Positions 20,640 through 33,350 of a stretch of 64,000 nt of DNA are shown here, one piece after another. Position 1 is the stretch's first letter. Each line of letters starts with the position of its first letter. The stretch comes from Saccharina japonica. Taxonomy: Eukaryota > Sar > Phaeophyceae > Laminariales > Laminariaceae. The DNA is taken from contig MEHQ01001453.1 in NCBI GenBank assembly GCA_008828725.1, forward strand, positions 367,195-431,194, read 5' to 3'. Below the pieces are notes generated by a model that was given only the letters and a program-made list of their open reading frames with translations, made no database searches and was not told where the DNA came from. The position numbers and the translations under genes are program-made.

Positions 20640-22961
20640 CGGTGGCCCAGATTACTCTCTATGGTCGCAAAATTGCCTAGAGATCCAGAGGCATGACTGA
20701 CAGCACCCAAGGAAAAATCGTGCAAAACGCTAAACAGCACAACATCCCCGGGCGAATCTTGAAGCTTCGTTATCGACCACGGGAAGAAGAGTACATACAG
20801 TACATTCACCGAGGGATGCCTATCTATGTGGAGGTATTTCGCCAAGAGACACGCCTCCGTGAAATCATACCTGGACAAGGTATTTTACGTACAAAGCCAC
20901 CTTTCTCGTGGTGTGGGTCTCTGTTGGCTAGAAGGACACCGGCTGGGAAATTCGGCCCAACGGGGGGTGACGTCTTTTACTTGACACCGGTACACGGTAG
21001 GCCTTGTAGAGTAGACGCTGACAGCAGAAATGTGTTGTCTGATTGTGTCGGGGGGCGTGTCAGGACCTTGGTTGTGACTGACAGCGTTTCAGATATACCA
21101 GTTCGAGTTTTGTCGCAACGTGCGGTTTTGAACGGTAGTAGTGTGGGCGAATGCTCACCACGCAGGGACACCTGTACTGTCGCAACACGGCCTGGATCGG
21201 ATAACTGAACGCAAACAGATTGTGCAGACATCTGCGTGGGTGGTGTCGCGATGTCGTGTAGACTTCAAAGCGTGGCGAATGAAATGCAAGCAGGGGGACC
21301 TGTTGCACGGTTTCGCCGTGGTCTATGTACAAAACCGGCGACCTGACCAGAAACAGCTCATGCTCCCGGAGGCAGGCGTGACTGCAACATAATCAGGTAC
21401 GACGTAGAGCTCTCTCTCTCTTTGTCTCTCAACGTGGCTTAGATTGTGGAGATGCCCCTGATCGCACCCATACGTTTAGTTACGGTCGAAACGTGGTATC
21501 AACCGGAGAGGATGTTGTTTCTGCATGACAATGCACCCGTGCAATGAGCAACGTATTTATTTGGGTTCCGTGCGTCTAGTTCGCTGGCTGGATCCGCAGC
21601 CCGTCAGAGGGGGTGTGTGGTCGCGGGCTTAGCTATTACCTAAAATGTGTTTACCAAAGTCTGTTGTCGGGTAGGGGGATATTGAGCTCCTCTTGAAAGT
21701 ATGAAAAAGAGCCTTTCCCAAAATGTAAGCCCTTTTGCATTCCTGTGTGGTTTTTTACTCGGCAACGAGATTAACAATGTGTACAGCACTATTAATAGTA
21801 GTTGGTTGCGAAAACAAAACATGAAAAGGAAACACTTCTGTAGTATTAGTAGTAATTGCTGTGTTTTCTTTTTTTTGTTTTCAAGTAAGTTTTCAACAAA
21901 AGTACGCTTTCGAAACTAGTTTGATTGTTTCACGTTCGGACGTTACCATACTGGCATTTTTTTCTTCGTTTTGGTTTACATTTATTTTATTTCCGTGTAA
22001 TATTTTCCGTGTACTATACCCTTCTTGCCGTAGCCCCACCGTACGCCTCTACCTACCAGCAGGTGCTATAATGGCAATATAACGAGGGACCCGTGCTATT
22101 TAATACGATAAAGGGAGTACTTTTTAGATACTTTTGTTTCTGGATGGCAGGGATCTTTAACCCAAGATCCTCGGAAGGTCGTTCTTGTTCGGCATTATTA
22201 TCCGTTGTATACAAGGACCATGGGATGGTCCATCGGGTCGCACGTTCCATCTTTGACAACGTCTGGCTTTGGGCGGGTATTGAGCTCCTCAAGATAGGAG
22301 ATCTAGAAAAAATGAGATGCCCCTATACCGTGGCATGCCTCGAGGCGTGTCAAGAGCGCGCACAATCACAAACCGGACCCATCCACCCCCACGCTTGGCT
22401 TTAGCCTTTGCAGTAACCAATGGTACACGGCCAACCACCTTGTTGTGCAGCAAAATACCACTACCCCGGAGTATCGCGTTTGGTCTCGACTAAGGTGTAT
22501 GGTTGCCCTTAAACAATTCCTGTAAGTCATACGGAACGCTCTTGCTTTGAAGTAAAAGCTACGTGTGGTTTGCATCGACGCAGCCTCGAACAGATACTCG
22601 ATTCCCACTTTGTGATCTACATCGTTCGGGGCAGATGTAAGTATGATCCGTGCACGATCTACAGAAGAATCTCATGTTGTCGAGTGGGAGGTGTGTACTC
22701 TCCCATGATGGTTTACGGACGTTTTTACCCGGGTTTGAGATGTACCATTATTAACAGTATATTTGAAAATTTAGAAAATCAACAGCTGTGGGCTCGAGGA
22801 TTTCGTCGAAACTCATATTTGCTAGCTTAGTGTAATACTTCGATCGCGCGTACTTACGGATTTTATATGTCCTCATGTAGGATGTACATCCCGTATGAGG
22901 GGGACACAATATGAGGCTATCGAATTCAGGAAGTGTGTGTCTATTTGTGACATGTACATGC
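20640..22961. other. Intergenic, no gene supported
   Basis: A 171-codon plus-strand ORF (20693-21208) starts 54 bp after the protease stop but shows no recognisable motif; it may be 3' UTR. A decayed MITE-like segment lies at about 22085-22335 (ending TATACCGTGGCATGCCTCG). Confidence 0.5.
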
Positions 22962-23210
22962 AGACGCATGCTACGATAGAGGTGCGCCATGTTTTTTCTG
23001 AGCTACTCACTTAAGGAGCGTCATACCTCACCGAAAACAATATTTTGGAGGAAAATTAAAGTTCTGCTGGATGAGAAATCTCTTGGCCGAAGTATACTCT
23101 GAAACATTAGTCGTCACAAAAATGAAAGTCCGACGAATTTGGGTTAAGGAGCCCGATCGTTCAGAAAACGATGCAGCCGAAAAGTGCCACCTATACCGTA
23201 GCACGCGTCT
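22962..23210. mobile_element. MITE, main family, near-complete copy
   Basis: AGACGCATGCTACGATAGAGG at the left and TACCGTAGCACGCGTCT at the right. The pairing extends into the flanks (ACATGC...GCATGT), so either the TIR is longer or the insertion site was palindromic. Confidence 0.9.
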
Positions 23211-26149
23211 GCATGTCCTGTACAATACCTTATGAGGGAAGGATGGGATCTATACTATCTACGTTGCGATATATCTGTGGGTGTGATAGGGTTGTACGCG
23301 TATGCTTAAGGTATTTTACGAAGGCACGGATATCAACCGACCGCCTCCCCTGTACACTAGTTTACGAAATGGGTGCTCCTGTAAAGGGTCGCATGTACTT
23401 TACTAGGCCCTCCAGTACAGCTACCGGGATACAAGCTCCGACACTAGGTTCCTTTTAGCGGTAGGGTAGGGTAGGGGTCACGGTAGTTGCTTATTGGTTA
23501 GTCCTAATACTACAGTAGAATAATGTGTCACGTATTATGTATGATGGCCGGGGCAGTGTACACGATGCCACTCGTACCTCTGTGGCCCGTCAATCTCCAA
23601 CGAAGCTTGAACGTACTGTATGCCCCCCTCGTAATGAGCGCCCAAATGTTGGAGGCGTCTCTATTAGCGGTAGGAACGGTGCTCCGTCTCGAAAGGGATG
23701 CGTGGTCAATGGTCAAATGACTAAGGCAAGCAACATATGACTCATCTGTGCTATCTAGCTCGTGTGACCGCCTAGGGGCCGCACAATCTGCATGTGAGCT
23801 AAGACAGATATCCTGGGTGAGATTTGTACTGCGTACACCACAGACCCTGCACACGCCATCACATAGCGGCAGGCAAGAATTTTGATCTAGGATCTAGATT
23901 GTAGGATTTATACCATGATCGTGTTCCGACGTGTCGAAGGTTAAAGCCGTCGTGAAACCACGTTGTGGCAATGATCTCCCAGACCGGGGCTCACACAACA
24001 AGCAGCGCCAACATGCTTTTCGCTCGTACAGCCTAGGCCCGCCAAAAGGACTAGGTTAAGCTGTTCACAGGAAACGAAAGCGCCTGGACTCCGGTAAAGT
24101 ACGTAGGCGTTCTTTTTTTGAGGCGCAGTTACAATAGTGGTAGTCATTTTTGTCCAATTCGTTTTCAAACGGGCGAGAAAAGCCTCTCAAGCGAGGAACG
24201 ACCGAATAGGTTACCATGCATTTATCGAACTGTTTTTAAATACATGCCTATGTAGGCCATGATATTGCTCATCGGTGTAACCGTAGACATTTTCTTCGGT
24301 CCGTTTTTGGGTGGCCAACCGCAGGTATGGAGGTCCTCGAGTGAGAAGCCTCATAATTTTCTCAGAAAAAGCGCTACCTACCGTGGCATGCTTTCCTTTG
24401 GTTTCTGTGAGGTTTGTTCCTCGTCCTGTACGATAGGTGCCAATAGTAGTATTGTTAATCTAAAGTATGTATCTATTGAACCAGAAAGACAGCTAAGCTG
24501 CGAAACGTGGGAGAACCCGTCGAAACCTACCCTGGCAAGCTCTTGCACAGAGATGCTGGATTTATTAACCAGGTAATTTACTGTAGTAGTCTTGACATTG
24601 CAGCATGAAGGGTTTGTGTGTTGTAAGGTAGGCAAATGCACCAAACAAAGGGGCCGCGTACGTGCGTGCTCGATATATTTGGTGTGTGGACGGTGAAAGG
24701 ATATCGTGGTTGGGCGATTAAGAGCGCGTGCTGCGTCGTATAGCAAACGTGGTGCTGCAATAATATCGGCTGTAACAAAACCTCGAGGGTGCATCCTTTA
24801 TGTAGCTTTCATTCTTCTTTGTTTTGCCTTTCACTTGGTATTCTTCTCACCGAGGAGTGCTTTTGAGTGATTAACGCTGAAGCCTATTTGCTGCACATTG
24901 CCGGATGGCAATCGATCGCAATGACAACAAGCCCACACCACGGTTGTCCAGAGTACCAGGTACTGAGTAACGTATCCTCTTATTCCTCGGCCGGATACCT
25001 TAACGCTAAACGCCATGTGTTCCTTCCTGAACCGCGGTCTGGTTGCCTCGTGTGGAAGGGTATAGAGGCAAACCACCCTCGTCCCTCTTGAAAGGCTAAC
25101 ATGACGACTAAAACGCCCCAACGGACCGTGCAGGATACATGAACGTGTGCCGTGGTATGGGAGTGGCACCATCAATGGTATGAGGCTGCTCACTTGAGGA
25201 GCTAGCTCTGTATATCTCAACCCAACCACTGATTTTGAGAAAACCTAAAAACAATGCACCCCCCGTTCAACAATCCCGAAGCCTGCTGTTGTAGGCATAC
25301 CACCGAGATGTGCCGTGTAAAGCTACGTATTAATATGGAGTTCCAACCATATAGGGTTAAGCAACACACTGCTAATCATAGAGTCCGGTCCTAAATATTT
25401 GCCCCCGGGGAAGGCATAAAAAGCGAAAAGGGCATCCGTACAAAAAACAAAAAAAAACCATGAAACGTCACATAATAATTGTTTTCGCTAGACCAGAGAC
25501 GAGGGGGCGGTGCTCTGAAACCAAGGGAAATAGATGATGCCAAGGACACTTTTCTTATTTTGTCTTGTGTGCGGTCACAACGACCCCGGTGTCTAGTCAC
25601 AACGCTCCGATTGGTTCCCCATTCTGATATCTGGGTGTGTGGTATGTCGTCCTACATCGTGTCTTCCGAAAGTGAAAACTGCTGTAATTAACGACGTGAA
25701 ATACAGTAGTACCAGGTATTAATTAATTATCCTCCCATTTTTTTGCAAAAGTAATCAACCAAACACGAGACCACGAGTAAACTGTATAGATGGCCAGGGG
25801 AGGGGGTGGTCGTGCTGTTATGCTGAAAGCCTCATCAGAAGATATACGTATACCACCAACAGCGGCATTCAGAAACATTGCACGCGTGACCTTAACCTAG
25901 CCCCATGGCCTATCTACTAAAGGCTTACAACATCAAAAATTAATGCAAAAATCTTGCGATATTGGGTTTGCAGTGTTCCGCAGTTAAGAGGCCCCATCAG
26001 TGACCCACAGCTCGATCACAAAGTGTCACTGGGACCACTATGTATCGTAGCAACCATCAAAATAACACGATGGAGACACATCAGCCAACGGAGCGCGTCC
26101 GGCGGGAGGGGGGGAAGGGAGGAGGGCGGGCGGCACACCCCGGGTGTTG
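23211..26149. other. Intergenic, no gene supported
   Basis: Only short ORFs without recognisable content. Visible structure: a TAGGG-like run at 23461-23480 and MITE-like fragments near 24180-24400 and 25180-25240. Confidence 0.5.
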
Positions 26150-26404
26150 GACGCATGCTACGATAGAGGTGCACCATTTGCCTTCTAAGGGTGGTCACTT
26201 GAAGAACTCCACACCTCACCCCAAAGTGATCATTAAGGGAGGAAAGTAAAAGTGCTATCCGATTGAAAATCCCATGGCCGAAGCAAACAAGGAGCAATAT
26301 TGCAACAAACATAATGATCAAAGTCCGACGATTAAGGGTTAAGGAGCTCGATCATGCAGAAACCATTTCAGCCAAAAAGTGATATCTCTATCGTAGCACG
26401 CGTC
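26150..26404. mobile_element. MITE, main family
   Basis: GGACGCATGCTACGATAGAGG at the left and TATCGTAGCACGCGTC at the right, 255 bp. Very similar inside to the copy at 1525-1782. Confidence 0.9.
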
Positions 26405-26597
26405 GTTGGTTTGTGGTATGTATATGAGTTTGCGCAATCAAGGGTCTCGCCGTTGGTGTTTGGGGTCGCGAATGCCTTCCGTCCCTCCTCTCGATACTAC
26501 AAACAGTAGAACAGCTGTTGCTGTAAAATACCCCCCCCCCCCCCGGATCAAGATGTGCGAAACGCTGCCGGTTAATGCAATACCTGTGTCGAGATTT

Positions 26598-26866
26598 AGA
26601 CGCGTGCTCCGACAGAGGTAGAAATGTTTGCCCAAATTTGTTTCTGCATGGTTGGGCTCCTTAACCCACACAATAGTCGGAATGTCATTGTTTTGCTGCC
26701 ATATGTTTCGTTTTATTGTTAATTCATAGGATCCTTGATCGGGTGCGAACATTATTTTGGTGTTCCTCCTAGATCAGGTTTTGACTACTGCAGGTATAGA
26801 GGTCCTCAAGTGACCACCCTCAGAAAATGGCCTGTATGCAGGTGCACCTCTACCGTACCACGCGTA
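26598..26866. mobile_element. MITE, main family
   Basis: AGACGCGTGCTCCGACAGAGGT at the left, interior TACTGCAGGTATAGAG, right CACCTCTACCGTACCACGCGT. Inverse orientation to the copy 200 bp upstream. Confidence 0.8.
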
Positions 26867-27180
26867 TTTAGAGTACCTTGCGAAAGCACGAACCGCGTGT
26901 TGAGAATGTGCGGGCCGCACCTGGTTCACCAGCCACACCAAGTTCCCTATCGACGATCGAAACAAAAAAAGCTTTTCGCGGTGCCTGGTTTTGTCCCTAT
27001 AAACAATCTTAAGCTTAAGGTCAACCACGGTCATAGTTATCTCGCCTAGAGGGACGCCGACAACCGCTACGATACTTTCAGTGTACACCAACTATCTGTG
27101 ATATCTCCAACCTCCCGTGAACCGTAAAGTTTCGAGATAATCGCCAAACCCGCGTGACACCGGACCCCCCCCCCCCCCAT

Positions 27181-27577
27181 GGACGCGTGCTACGATAGAG
27201 GTGTTGCCTGTACCTTTTGTTTTGGCTGAAACGGGCTGTGAATGGTTGGGCTTTTTACCCCAAAACTCGCGGGAGTATCATTCTATAGCGACTGCAATAT
27301 GTTTTGTTGTATACTTCGGTCTTGGGATGGTTCATCCGGTACCCACGTAGCACTTTCTTCGTGTTTTTTTTCCAAAGTCAGATTCTGGGTGATTTTGTTC
27401 AATTGTTTGAAATCCCATTTATTATCTTCGCACTTCTGTCGTCCTCCCTCCCTAGTCGTAACTCAGATCCAGGGTCACAAAGTAGGCCCCGCGCCGTCCT
27501 CCCTCACCACGGTTAGGGCTCCTGAAAGCGAGGAGGTTAATCAAATGCATAGTGCACCTCTACCGTAGCATGCGTCT
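27181..27577. mobile_element. MITE, main family, enlarged by internal sequence
   Basis: GGACGCGTGCTACGATAGAGG at the left and CACCTCTACCGTAGCATGCGTCT at the right, but ~397 bp long. The extra interior near 27420-27520 contains GTCGTAACTCAGATCCAGGGTC, whose reverse complement also occurs near 16120-16150 in protease intron 6. This points to an unidentified dispersed repeat inserted here. Confidence 0.75.
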
Positions 27578-28052
27578 TTGGTTCTTGATAAGTATACACA
27601 GCCGAGAGGCGGCCGTGCTCTTGCCCCTCTTTTCCCGAAACGAAGGCACAACTATCGGCGAAACATTTCGTCCCTTCTCGTCTACGAAGCATCCATCGTA
27701 TATCCCTAAGGATTTCTTCCCGCCAAGAAGTAAATACTTCCGGGTCGTGAACACCGTACATTCCCACTAACAAGATAATACTTTCTCAGGGCCGTTATTG
27801 TCGGAGGGCCTTCCTCCAGCGTTTCCACAATTTGCGAAGTTATTTCAAGATGAGAAGGAGGCGTTCTGCCACGATTTGTGAAGTTTAACAGCGAGAAAAA
27901 TATCAGGAAGGTTTAACCTTCACACAATGCACGGACCGAAACGAACCAGAGAAATGTGGAATATAAAAACATTTCGCGTAACGAAACCCTCACAAATCTA
28001 GAACTTCTGGGGGAAAAGCTGGCCGATAACACTTCCTTACCATCCCTCTCTC

Positions 28053-28310
28053 ACGCATGCTTCGATAAAAGGGGTGCACCATGTAGTTTTTTAGGGTGGT
28101 CACTTCAGCTCTATACAACACGCAAATCCACGATTGAGGGAACAATACTAAAAGGGCTACGCGATAAGCAACCCCCATGACCCAAGTGTACAATGAACGA
28201 TATATTGCAATACAAAAAATGTAAAAAGACCGACGATTTTGCATTAAGGAGCTCGATCATTCACAAAACCTTTCAGGGAAATCTTTCTGCCTGTATCGTA
28301 GCACGCGTCT
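28053..28310. mobile_element. MITE, main family
   Basis: ACGCATGCTTCGATAAAAGG at the left and GTATCGTAGCACGCGTCT at the right, 258 bp, with the AGGGTGGTCACTTCAGCTC interior. Confidence 0.85.
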
Positions 28311-30560
28311 TCCGCCAACGAAATAGTTCCGGCCGTAGCTTACCATCCCTTTCAATCAGGAATTTCTCGGTAGACGTGAACTCCCATCTCGTCGCGTCAA
28401 GCAGAGCAATCACGCCTTTCCGTCACACCCCTTTCCCTGTCAATGTTTGCCGCCTCAAAAATACCGCCCATTCTCGCCCCGCCCTGACTATGAATGCCTC
28501 TTCCCGTCCCGTCAAGTCTCGAGTTTTTAACACCCGTGTTTTAACCAGTGGGGAAAATAGGAAAAGTGAAAACCCACGCTCGAACAATCTTCGTAGGGGA
28601 ACATCAAAACGGGATCATAAAGTGACGAACACGCTCACGTAGTATGCAAGCACTGGACGTCAAACATCCAAAATACAACAACACACAAACAATGTAAATA
28701 TTGGGGGTGCATATGCCCCGGGAAGGAAAGATCGACAGTCTCCACTTTCCAAAAGAAAAGTATAACGAATCGCAACGAGGGTAGTACCCGACCGCAGAAG
28801 AACGCTGGAAATGACGAGGGAGCCCATTCGCCGCGCACAAAAGATGAAATGTGAACGCACACGCTAGCGATTGTACTGTGGCTCTCGCATTTTTCCTAGC
28901 TCAGAACAAGTGAACTCGACCGGACCCCCACAAGATGGACGCAACCATGTAGTACGTCCTATTGTACAATACAGGATGCCTAGTAACAAATAGCAAAGGA
29001 CGAGTGGATCCAAAAAACGGCTGCTGAAAAAAGCTGAACACTTAGCCATGACCAGGTGAGCAATCGGATGGCCTAAACACAGGTCTTTAACGGCAAGTAC
29101 AAATGCTTCTGAATGGTTATCCAATCGAGAAGTCCCCTATTTCAGACGAATCGTGGTACATTGGGGGCGGGGGTATGATTCCATCGTTTTATCCACCGGC
29201 GGTTGGTGTACTCGCGGGCTAGCGCCTCTCTACATCTTGGTCAAAATTGGACGTACACCTATTTTAGTTGACGCAGCGCTACATAAACTTCCATGGCCAC
29301 GCACATCGCGAAAACACGAAGCTTACATTATTTTGATTGTACACCAACAACGGCAGCCACTCGGCAAACTAGCCCCTGATCGTATGCAAATGTCAATACA
29401 CGAAATCAACCCCTCCTACTGTACATAGCACCAGTCAGGGGTAATACCGCAAGCAAGGCTAGTTGGTTTGCCTACCCTTGCGGGCAGGTACCAGCGCCAG
29501 GGATCGGGGGGTGATAGCATCGCGTTGAAACATCCGTAATATCTTCATACCACTTGAGCTGGACTAGCTAGGGGGGGGTAAAACAAGGGGGGTATCTTAC
29601 AGCAACGCGTACTACTACCTGTGAAGCACAATATTCTACTGCGATCACCAGTTAGTTGGAAGCTAGAACGAAACACAGGGCAGGAGAAAATAGCAAGGGA
29701 GGGAGTACGTTCATCAGTTTCAACCGAAGCCGCAACAGTTCTGCATTGAAAACACAACCGAACGAAAAAGCCGCAGACAACTTTGCCATGGCCAACTCAA
29801 TCCGACAGCGGCAGCGGTTAAACTGAATACCCACGGAAGCGCTGTGCCCGAGGAAAAGCGAACTAAAAAACAAACGTAAAACGTTACAACACAATCCACG
29901 CAACAGCTACGGACGTCCGACCCCTTCATAGTACACACATACGTTAGGCGGGCCAAATGTCGTTCAAAACGGACGGGTAGCGTTCGTTTCCAAACAGTGG
30001 GCTTATTCCGTACAGAGTACCAACAACACAACACGCGCTTGGTTGGTACAACCTGTTGGTGACCGTCCGTCAGTTTCTCCCCACCCCCAGAGAGAGACTT
30101 CTCATGCTCAGGCATTGGTGAACACTCACCCCACGGTGGTAGCGTTGGTGCTAAATGTTCCGACCTCCTCACCCGAGGAGCTTGCTACCCCATCCGAAAT
30201 ACGAACTTCGAAGGCGTTTTCGCGAAAAATCAACAAATATTTCAAGCGCTACAGCTTAGTCTTACAAAAAATATACCAACAAAGTGCATCATACGTTAAC
30301 CTGGTCGTTGATACCTTACGGAGCTCAATATGTCAGAAGGCATATATCAACACAAACACTGCAACCCCGACCGTGATGATGAGTCCGAACTACATCACAA
30401 AACAAAAATGGTTCGATACAGATGCTTCGAACAGTCCATTGGTGGACGAACCTCATTGGACAAAGCGATATAACTGACCAATCATATTTTGGAGATACCG
30501 CACGGGCTGCGACCACCTCCAGAACAACCGGCCGCTCGCCTGTACCGACAACCGTCGAAC
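28311..30560. other. Intergenic, no gene supported
   Basis: Several 70-150 codon ORFs on both strands show no family motif, signal peptide or consistent splice boundary. No repeats of note. Confidence 0.45.
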
Positions 30561-30905
30561 AAACTCCCTTGGTTAGTACATTGTGCGGTGAATTCCCACC
30601 ATTGCCTCAAACACCACACACAGCAAAAACCAGCCATCCATGCTCAGCCGTTTGTTAGCCAAGCGCACAACGCTTACGACGTCATTTGAGACAGTGCAGC
30701 CGCCTGCCATAGGTGTTTGACAATGTGGATAACCGAATATATGTTTTAAGGCCAGCTCTTATGGCGTGACGGTCGACTACGTGGCTTAACATTGCAAGCA
30801 CTTGAACCCATAGATCGACAGCTGCACCAGCGAAGTCGGCAACGCGGCTGACCTGCATAGTTCGCGTGAAGAGCCAAGGTGTAAACATTCAAGGCGAGCC
30901 ATGGT

Positions 30906-31600
30906 TCAAACGCTCAAGGCGAGCCGCAAGGCGAGCCGTATATCAATTACTCCATTGGAGCCGTATCCGAACAGCATTTCCCGTAGCGTAGCCTGCCACT
31001 GGACTTGGTCGATGAGTTGGTCAAAGGGATAGCCAAACGCCAAACGTTTCAGCGAGAGGGGCAACTTGACTCCTCGCATAGGTTGGTCAAAGCCACACCC
31101 AGATGTCAAACACGTCAGAGAAGATGGCCACGCGACCCCTTCCAACGGCTGGTTGAACCAAGCGCCGTAGGTCAAATGATACTGGTGCGCGGGCCAATTT
31201 ACCCCGTGGATCCGCCAATTAAAGCAAGTACCCGAACGTCAAATGCTGTAGCGGTTCAGGCCACGCCAATTCGTGAACAGGTTGGTTAAAGCAAGTGCCA
31301 AACTCCATTCGATCGAGGCGCGGAGCCCAAGCAACCAAAAGGACAGCTTGATTGAACGCATCCCCAAATATTATAATCCGGACTCCTGCTGCCCAACTGA
31401 CTCCCTTAATAGAATGGGGATGGGTACCTCCTTAGACTGGTTGGTTTTAGGATGTCAAAGACGTCACGTTGGGTGGCGACCACGGCCGCTCGACAGGTGG
31501 GATTGACTATCCGAAGGAAGATAAAGACGATAAATCCTACTGCGAAGAAGAAGACGCCTGCGCCGCCCGCCTGTTTATACCTCGGTCTCTACCCCCAACA
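30906..31600 (-). pseudogene. Decayed FNIP-like repeats downstream of paralog A
   Basis: Minus-strand reading still shows FNQPLEGVAWPSSLTCL, FDQPMRGVKLPLSLKRLAFG and similar units (30906-31175), broken by stops and frame changes further upstream. The equivalent stretches after paralogs B and C are also broken. These could be leftover repeats of a longer ancestral gene or unrecognised downstream exons. Confidence 0.6.
31495..31565 (-). other. Conserved hydrophobic segment in a shifted frame, paralog A
   Basis: In a frame different from the main ORF, the minus strand encodes FFFAVGFIVFIFLRIVNPTC, a plausible membrane helix followed by RAAVVATQRDVFDILKP. The same peptide pattern occurs after paralogs B and C. 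The main-ORF frame has stops here in A. A short intron or separate exon is possible. Confidence 0.5.
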
Positions 31601-31602
31601 TG

Positions 31603-33141
31603 TCACCACTGCAGCGAAGACGGCCATGTGATCCCATCGAGGGGTTGGTTGAAGCAATATCCGAAAGATACCCCCACCAGGGATTTCGGCCAGGCAACCG
31701 TATCAGTTGTCTTGTTGAAGCGATTCCCAAACGTCAAACGCTCCAGGGCTGGAGGCCAGACGACTTCGTGGATTTCCTGGTTGAAGCAAAAGCCGAACAC
31801 CAAATGCTTGAGGGAGGGAGGCCACACGACTTGATCGATAGGTCGATCGAAGCGAGCGCCGAAGTATAGAGTCTCTAGCATCGCCGGCCACATCGCGTGT
31901 TGGATTGACTGGTTGAAGGAGAATCCAAACGATAAACACTTGAGCGAAGCCGGCCACGCGACCCCTTCAACAGCCTGGTTGAAGTTTGACCCGAACGCTA
32001 AACCAATCAGTGAAGCGGGCCAATTCACCTCTTTCAAGGGCTGGTTGAAGGCGGCCCCCAAGTCCAAACAGCAAAGCGCTGCAGGCCACACCACTCCGGC
32101 CAATGGCTGGTCGAACGAAGCCCCAAAGGACAAGCGCTGAATCGACGCGCGCCCCTCGACCGTGTTCATTGTCTGGTGAAAGTTCGATCCAAAGGAGAAC
32201 CACTGAATCGACGCAGGCCAAATAGCCTTGTCGAGTTTCTGGTTGAACTTCGACCCAAACGATAAACGCTTAAGCGAACTCGGCCAGACGACTCCCTCGA
32301 CGCTCGAGTTAAAACAGTCACCAAACACCAAGCGCTGAAGAGGATCCGGCCATCTCACCGCTTTGATGGCCTGATTGAAATAAGACCCAAACTCCAAACG
32401 CCGCAGACAGGACGGCCACACGACCAACTCGATAGGTTGGTCGAAGCAAGCGCCAAACGTAAGGCTTTTCAGCGAGGTCGGCCACGCGACCCCATGGATG
32501 GGCCTATTGAAACGGTATCCAAAAGTCAGATCCGTCAGCGAGGTGGGCCACACGATTCCTTGGATGCGTTGGTTAAAGCCATCCATGAACGTCAAGCGCT
32601 TCAGCGAGGCAGGCCATCGGACGCCTTCTAAGGGTTGGTCAAAATCACGACCGAACACTAATTGTTCAAGGGAGTCCGGCCAGATGATATCGCTAACTCG
32701 CTGGTTGAATGTCGGCCCGAACGTCATCTTCCTCAGCGTCTCCGGCCACCAGGTAGTACTCCCACCCTTGCTGGCCTGCTGCGAGCGCCGTGGCCGCTGT
32801 ACCCGCCAAGACAGCCAGCTGCGTATTTCGCGGAGTTCGTGGATCAATTTCCCCCTCTCTGAAACTGACGAGGGGAGAGACATCCACGTTATGGAAGACG
32901 CACCCAATGCCGGAACGCGTGAGTCACGATGCTTTTTTCGGAACGCTTTTTGCCTGCGACGTAGCCATAGATGGCGCGGCGTGTCTTTACCGACAAAAAC
33001 GTGGGAAATCTTGAGGTTTCGGGATGCCACGCACAGGTCCAGACACACCATCTCCAGCCTCGACGTTAGGACGTACCACTGCATTCCGTCGTATCCATGG
33101 TTGAGCGCGGTGGCCAAGGCGCTCACACTCAGGTCGTTCAT
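31603..33141 (-). CDS. FNIP-like leucine-rich-repeat protein, paralog A (17 repeats)
   Basis: 512 codons. An N-terminal domain of ~140 residues (starting MNDLSVSALATALNHG, with TPRHLWLRRRQKAF) is shared by all three paralogs and not recognised. It is followed by 17 tandem units of ~23 residues with the consensus FNQPI.GVVWPxSLxxLxFG. This resembles the FNIP/LRR class, which forms a solenoid used for protein binding. No signal peptide is obvious. It is nearly identical to paralog B over the N-domain (for example Asn/Glu at residue 3), so the duplication is recent. Function is unknown. Confidence 0.8.
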   Translation of the reverse strand: MNDLSVSALATALNHGYDGMQWYVLTSRLEMVCLDLCVASRNLKISHVFVGKDTPRHLWLRRRQKAFRKKHRDSRVPALGASSITWMSLPSSVSERGKLIHELREIRSWLSWRVQRPRRSQQASKGGSTTWWPETLRKMTFGPTFNQRVSDIIWPDSLEQLVFGRDFDQPLEGVRWPASLKRLTFMDGFNQRIQGIVWPTSLTDLTFGYRFNRPIHGVAWPTSLKSLTFGACFDQPIELVVWPSCLRRLEFGSYFNQAIKAVRWPDPLQRLVFGDCFNSSVEGVVWPSSLKRLSFGSKFNQKLDKAIWPASIQWFSFGSNFHQTMNTVEGRASIQRLSFGASFDQPLAGVVWPAALCCLDLGAAFNQPLKEVNWPASLIGLAFGSNFNQAVEGVAWPASLKCLSFGFSFNQSIQHAMWPAMLETLYFGARFDRPIDQVVWPPSLKHLVFGFCFNQEIHEVVWPPALERLTFGNRFNKTTDTVAWPKSLVGVSFGYCFNQPLDGITWPSSLQW

Positions 33142-33350
33142 ATCTGCTCGAGGCCGACGTTACCACACGGACGATGGTTGGAAACACGAATCGCGGGAAA
33201 ACGGGCGCAGGGTCGATACACGTGCGGAGTTGTTAATCGCTGAGGCGTGCAACGATTGGGGTCCCAGTGACACGTTTTGATAAAAAAATCGTTTCTGGCC
33301 GACCAGGCTCCTTAACCCAATAGACTATTCTTGGAACCTATAATAGCGTT

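Larger units (their letters stand above)
30560..33350 (-). repeat. Segmental duplication unit A carrying an FNIP-like gene
   Basis: The unit shares its 3' flank (GTGCGGTGAATTCCCACCA near 30580), coding region and 5' flank (GTCCCAGTGACACGTTTTGA near 33264) with the unit at 39610-43370. A more diverged copy lies inverted at 60200-62890. The MITE terminus at the 5' edge is part of the shared block. Confidence 0.8.

Noticed and set aside
20693-21208. 171-codon ORF after the protease stop
   Set aside because: No motif, no signal peptide, position fits 3' UTR or intergenic sequence.
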